Assembly: GCA_022701925.1 (NCBI GenBank)
Contig: JAKONM010000281.1
Span: 1-6,209 of the forward strand
Direction: 5' to 3'
DNA length: 6,209 nt
Source: Microbacteriaceae bacterium
GTDB lineage: Bacteria; Actinomycetota; Actinomycetes; Actinomycetales; Microbacteriaceae
Shown: positions 4,186 to 6,209 of the stretch, piece by piece
Layout of the letters: every line of letters starts with the position of its first letter
Position numbering within the stretch: the stretch's first letter is position 1
Made by a program: the position numbers and the translations under genes
The notes under the pieces: generated by a model
Databases searched by the model: none
What the model was told of the DNA's origin: nothing
What the model saw: the letters and a program-made list of their open reading frames with translations, nothing else

Positions 4186-6209
4186 CGGATGGGCCGGATC
4201 GGCCGGCGGCGGGCGGAGAGGGTCTGCATGGTGACGGCCTGCAGATCCGCCAGCGGGGTGCCCTCGGCGTCCACCGCGTGCCGGGTCCAGATGCCGACCT
4301 CGTCGAGGTGCCAGGAGGCGGTCCCGTCGCTCATCGCGGCGTCGAACAGGTGGTCCAGCTCGGCCAGGTGCTCGGGGCGCTTCAGGCGGACCAGGGCCTC
4401 GACGCGCCGGTCGAGGTTGCGGTGCATCATGTCGGCGCTGCCGATGTAGGTGACCTCGTCCCCGTCGTTCAGGAACGAGAAGATCCGCGAGTGCTCCAGG
4501 TAGCGCCCGAGGATGGAGCGCACCGTGATGTTGTCGCTGAGTCCCGGCTCGCCCGGCTTCAGGCTGCAGATGCCGCGCACCCACACCTCGACCTTCACGC
4601 CCGCCTGGCTCGCCCGGTAGAGGGCGTCGATGATCGCCTCGTCCACCATCGAGTTCACCTTGATGCGGATGCGGGCCGGGCGGCCCGCCTCGGCATTCAG
4701 CCGCTCCGCGTTGATGCGCTTCAGCAGACCGCGGCGCAGGTGCAGCGGCGCCACCAGCAGCCGGCGGAACTTCTTCTCGATGGCGTAGCCGGACAGCTGG
4801 TTGAACAGCCGGATCAGGTCGCGGCCCACCTGGTCGTCGGCGGTGAACAGGCCGAAGTCCTCGTAGATGCGACTGGTCTTCGGGTTGTAGTTGCCGGTGC
4901 CGATGTGGCAGTAGTTCTTGAGGTTGCCGGCGCCCTCGCGCCGCACCACGAGCGCCAGCTTGCAGTGCGTCTTCAGGCCGACCAGGCCGTACACCACGTG
5001 CACGCCCGCGCGCTCCAGCTTGCGCGCCCAGTCGATGTTGTTCTGCTCGTCGAAGCGGGCCTTGATCTCCACCAGGGCGAGCACCTGCTTGCCCGCCTCG
5101 GCGGCGTCGATCAGCGCCTCGACGATCGGGCTGTCGCCGCTCGTCCGGTACAGCGTCTGCTTGATCGCCAGCACGTCGGGATCCGCGGCGGCCTGCTCCA
5201 GGAAGGCCTGCACGCTGGTCGCGAAGGACTCGTAGGGGTGGTGCACGAGCACGTCCCCCTCCCGGATCGCGCCCAGCAGGTCGGGCTTGTCGTTCGGCTC
5301 GCCCGGCACGAAGGCGGGCGCGGTCGCCGGCACGGCCGTCGGGTAGCGCAGCCTCGGCCGGTCCAGCTTGTTCAGCTCGAACAGGCCCACCAGGTCCAGC
5401 GGCCCCGGCAGCCGGTACACCTCGTCCTCGCCGATGCCCAGCTCGCTCATCAGCAGCGCCAGCGTGCGCGCGTCCATGTCCTCGGTGATCTCGAGGCGGA
5501 TGGGCGGGCCGAAGCGCCGCCGCAGCAGCTCCTTCTCCAGCGCCTGCAGCAGGTTCTCGGTCTCGTCCTCCTCGACCTCGACGTCCTCGTTGCGGGTCAG
5601 CCGGAAGACGTGGTGCTCCAGCACCTCCATGCCGGGGAACAGCTCGGCCAGGTGGTGGGCGATCAGGTCCTCGAGCAGCACGAACGTGGCCGAGGCGGAG
5701 GAGGGGGTGCCGGTGGGGACCAGGCGCGGCAGCACGCCGGTGGGCACCTTGAGGCGGGCGAAGTCGACACGGCCCGACTTCGGGTTGCGCACCCGCACCG
5801 CCAGGTTCAGCGACAGCCCGCTGATGTACGGGAACGGGTGGGCGGGGTCGACGGCCAGCGGCATCAGCACCGGGAAGATCTGGCCGCTGAACGTCTCGGC
5901 CAGGCGCGCGCGGTCCTCCTCCGGCAGGTCGTCCACGTCGACGATGCGGATGCCCGCCTGCTCCAGCCGCGGCCGGACGTCCCGCTGGAAGACGTCGGCG
6001 TGCTGGATCTGCATCACGTGGGCGGCCGCGTTGATGTCGGCGAGGACGGCCCTCGGCGGGGTGCCGACGTTGGTCGGCACGGCCAGACCGGTCAGGATGC
6101 GGCGCTTCAGCCCTGCGACCCGCACCATGAAGAACTCGTCGAGGTTCGACGCGAAGATCGCCAGGAAGTTCGTGCGCTCGAGCAGGGGCAGCGACGGGTC
6201 CTGGGCCAG
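4182..6209 (-). CDS. ppk: Polyphosphate kinase PPK1 (N-terminus cut by window edge)
   Basis: This enzyme reversibly transfers the terminal phosphate of ATP to growing inorganic polyphosphate. The frame is open from the right window edge to TGA at 4184-4182, giving 675 visible residues; a few tens of N-terminal residues are missing. The visible part begins inside the N domain with LPLLERTNFLAIFASNLDEFF, written here as its first 21 residues from visible position 7 onward in conserved form, with Asn22 equivalent to the ATP-contact Asn45 of E. coli. Further hallmarks are Arg355 (TLYRTSGDS), Arg385 (IKARFDEQNNIDW), the phosphorylated His415 (GLKTHCK, codon 4967-4965), HIGTGNYN (435-442) and the second catalytic His573 (YLEHSRIF, codon 4493-4491). 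The ATG at 6128 is internal, since conserved family sequence continues upstream of it. It is the first visible gene of a run with the Nudix gene; its promoter is outside the window. Confidence 0.97.
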   Translation of the reverse strand: MAQDPSLPLLERTNFLAIFASNLDEFFMVRVAGLKRRILTGLAVPTNVGTPPRAVLADINAAAHVMQIQHADVFQRDVRPRLEQAGIRIVDVDDLPEEDRARLAETFSGQIFPVLMPLAVDPAHPFPYISGLSLNLAVRVRNPKSGRVDFARLKVPTGVLPRLVPTGTPSSASATFVLLEDLIAHHLAELFPGMEVLEHHVFRLTRNEDVEVEEDETENLLQALEKELLRRRFGPPIRLEITEDMDARTLALLMSELGIGEDEVYRLPGPLDLVGLFELNKLDRPRLRYPTAVPATAPAFVPGEPNDKPDLLGAIREGDVLVHHPYESFATSVQAFLEQAAADPDVLAIKQTLYRTSGDSPIVEALIDAAEAGKQVLALVEIKARFDEQNNIDWARKLERAGVHVVYGLVGLKTHCKLALVVRREGAGNLKNYCHIGTGNYNPKTSRIYEDFGLFTADDQVGRDLIRLFNQLSGYAIEKKFRRLLVAPLHLRRGLLKRINAERLNAEAGRPARIRIKVNSMVDEAIIDALYRASQAGVKVEVWVRGICSLKPGEPGLSDNITVRSILGRYLEHSRIFSFLNDGDEVTYIGSADMMHRNLDRRVEALVRLKRPEHLAELDHLFDAAMSDGTASWHLDEVGIWTRHAVDAEGTPLADLQAVTMQTLSARRRPIRPIR

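Noticed and set aside
3250..4449. A 399-codon plus-strand open frame antisense to the Nudix gene and the end of ppk
   Set aside because: The translation is low-complexity Arg/Gly/Ala/His-rich with no family motif. It mirrors the high GC third-position bias of the real minus-strand genes.
4186..4584. Extended start for the Nudix protein upstream of 4185
   Set aside because: The extra part is a shadow of the ppk C-terminus. The ATGA overlap start gives the usual MutT1 length and an intact N-terminus.
6126..6128. ATG at 6128 as the true ppk start
   Set aside because: Conserved PPK sequence (LLERTNFLAIF and NLDEFF) continues in frame upstream to the window edge, so this Met is internal.

Overview
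The window is a GC-rich stretch, and every convincing gene lies on the minus strand. It reads as part of the phosphate-handling locus of a high-GC actinobacterium (Actinomycetota). A member of the Micrococcales, for example a Microbacteriaceae-like genus, is my best guess. The reasons are the strong G/C third-position bias, a TTG start on pstS, a MutT1-type Nudix plus histidine-phosphatase fusion beside polyphosphate kinase, and a PHO-box-like GTTCAYC direct repeat of the actinobacterial type. The genus assignment is inference.

In transcription order (right to left) the layout is as follows. Positions 6209-4182 hold polyphosphate kinase ppk, with its N-terminus cut by the window edge. Positions 4185-3235 hold a two-domain Nudix/histidine phosphatase (MutT1-like) that overlaps ppk by 4 bp (ATGA). 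Positions 3234-3075 are a 160 bp control region. Positions 3074-1974 hold pstS, the phosphate-binding lipoprotein. Positions 1973-1888 are an 86 bp gap with a very strong GC hairpin. Positions 1887-937 hold pstC. From 937 to beyond position 1 runs pstA, which overlaps pstC by 1 bp (TGATG) and is cut by the left window edge. pstB, and possibly phoU, would be expected just outside to the left.

The genes form one physiological theme. PstS captures orthophosphate outside the membrane, PstC and PstA form the membrane channel (energised by the unseen PstB), and PPK stores phosphate reversibly as polyphosphate using ATP. The MutT1-like enzyme hydrolyses oxidised or dinucleotide polyphosphates. The pstS control region carries two adjacent 11-bp GTTCAYC units resembling the PHO box bound by PhoP/RegX3-type response regulators, so pst induction by phosphate starvation is likely. 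The pstS-pstC hairpin may help keep PstS more abundant than the permease subunits.

I see no mobile element, CRISPR array, RNA gene or clearly novel system. The most informative parts are the two short intergenic regions and the ppk-Nudix-pst linkage.
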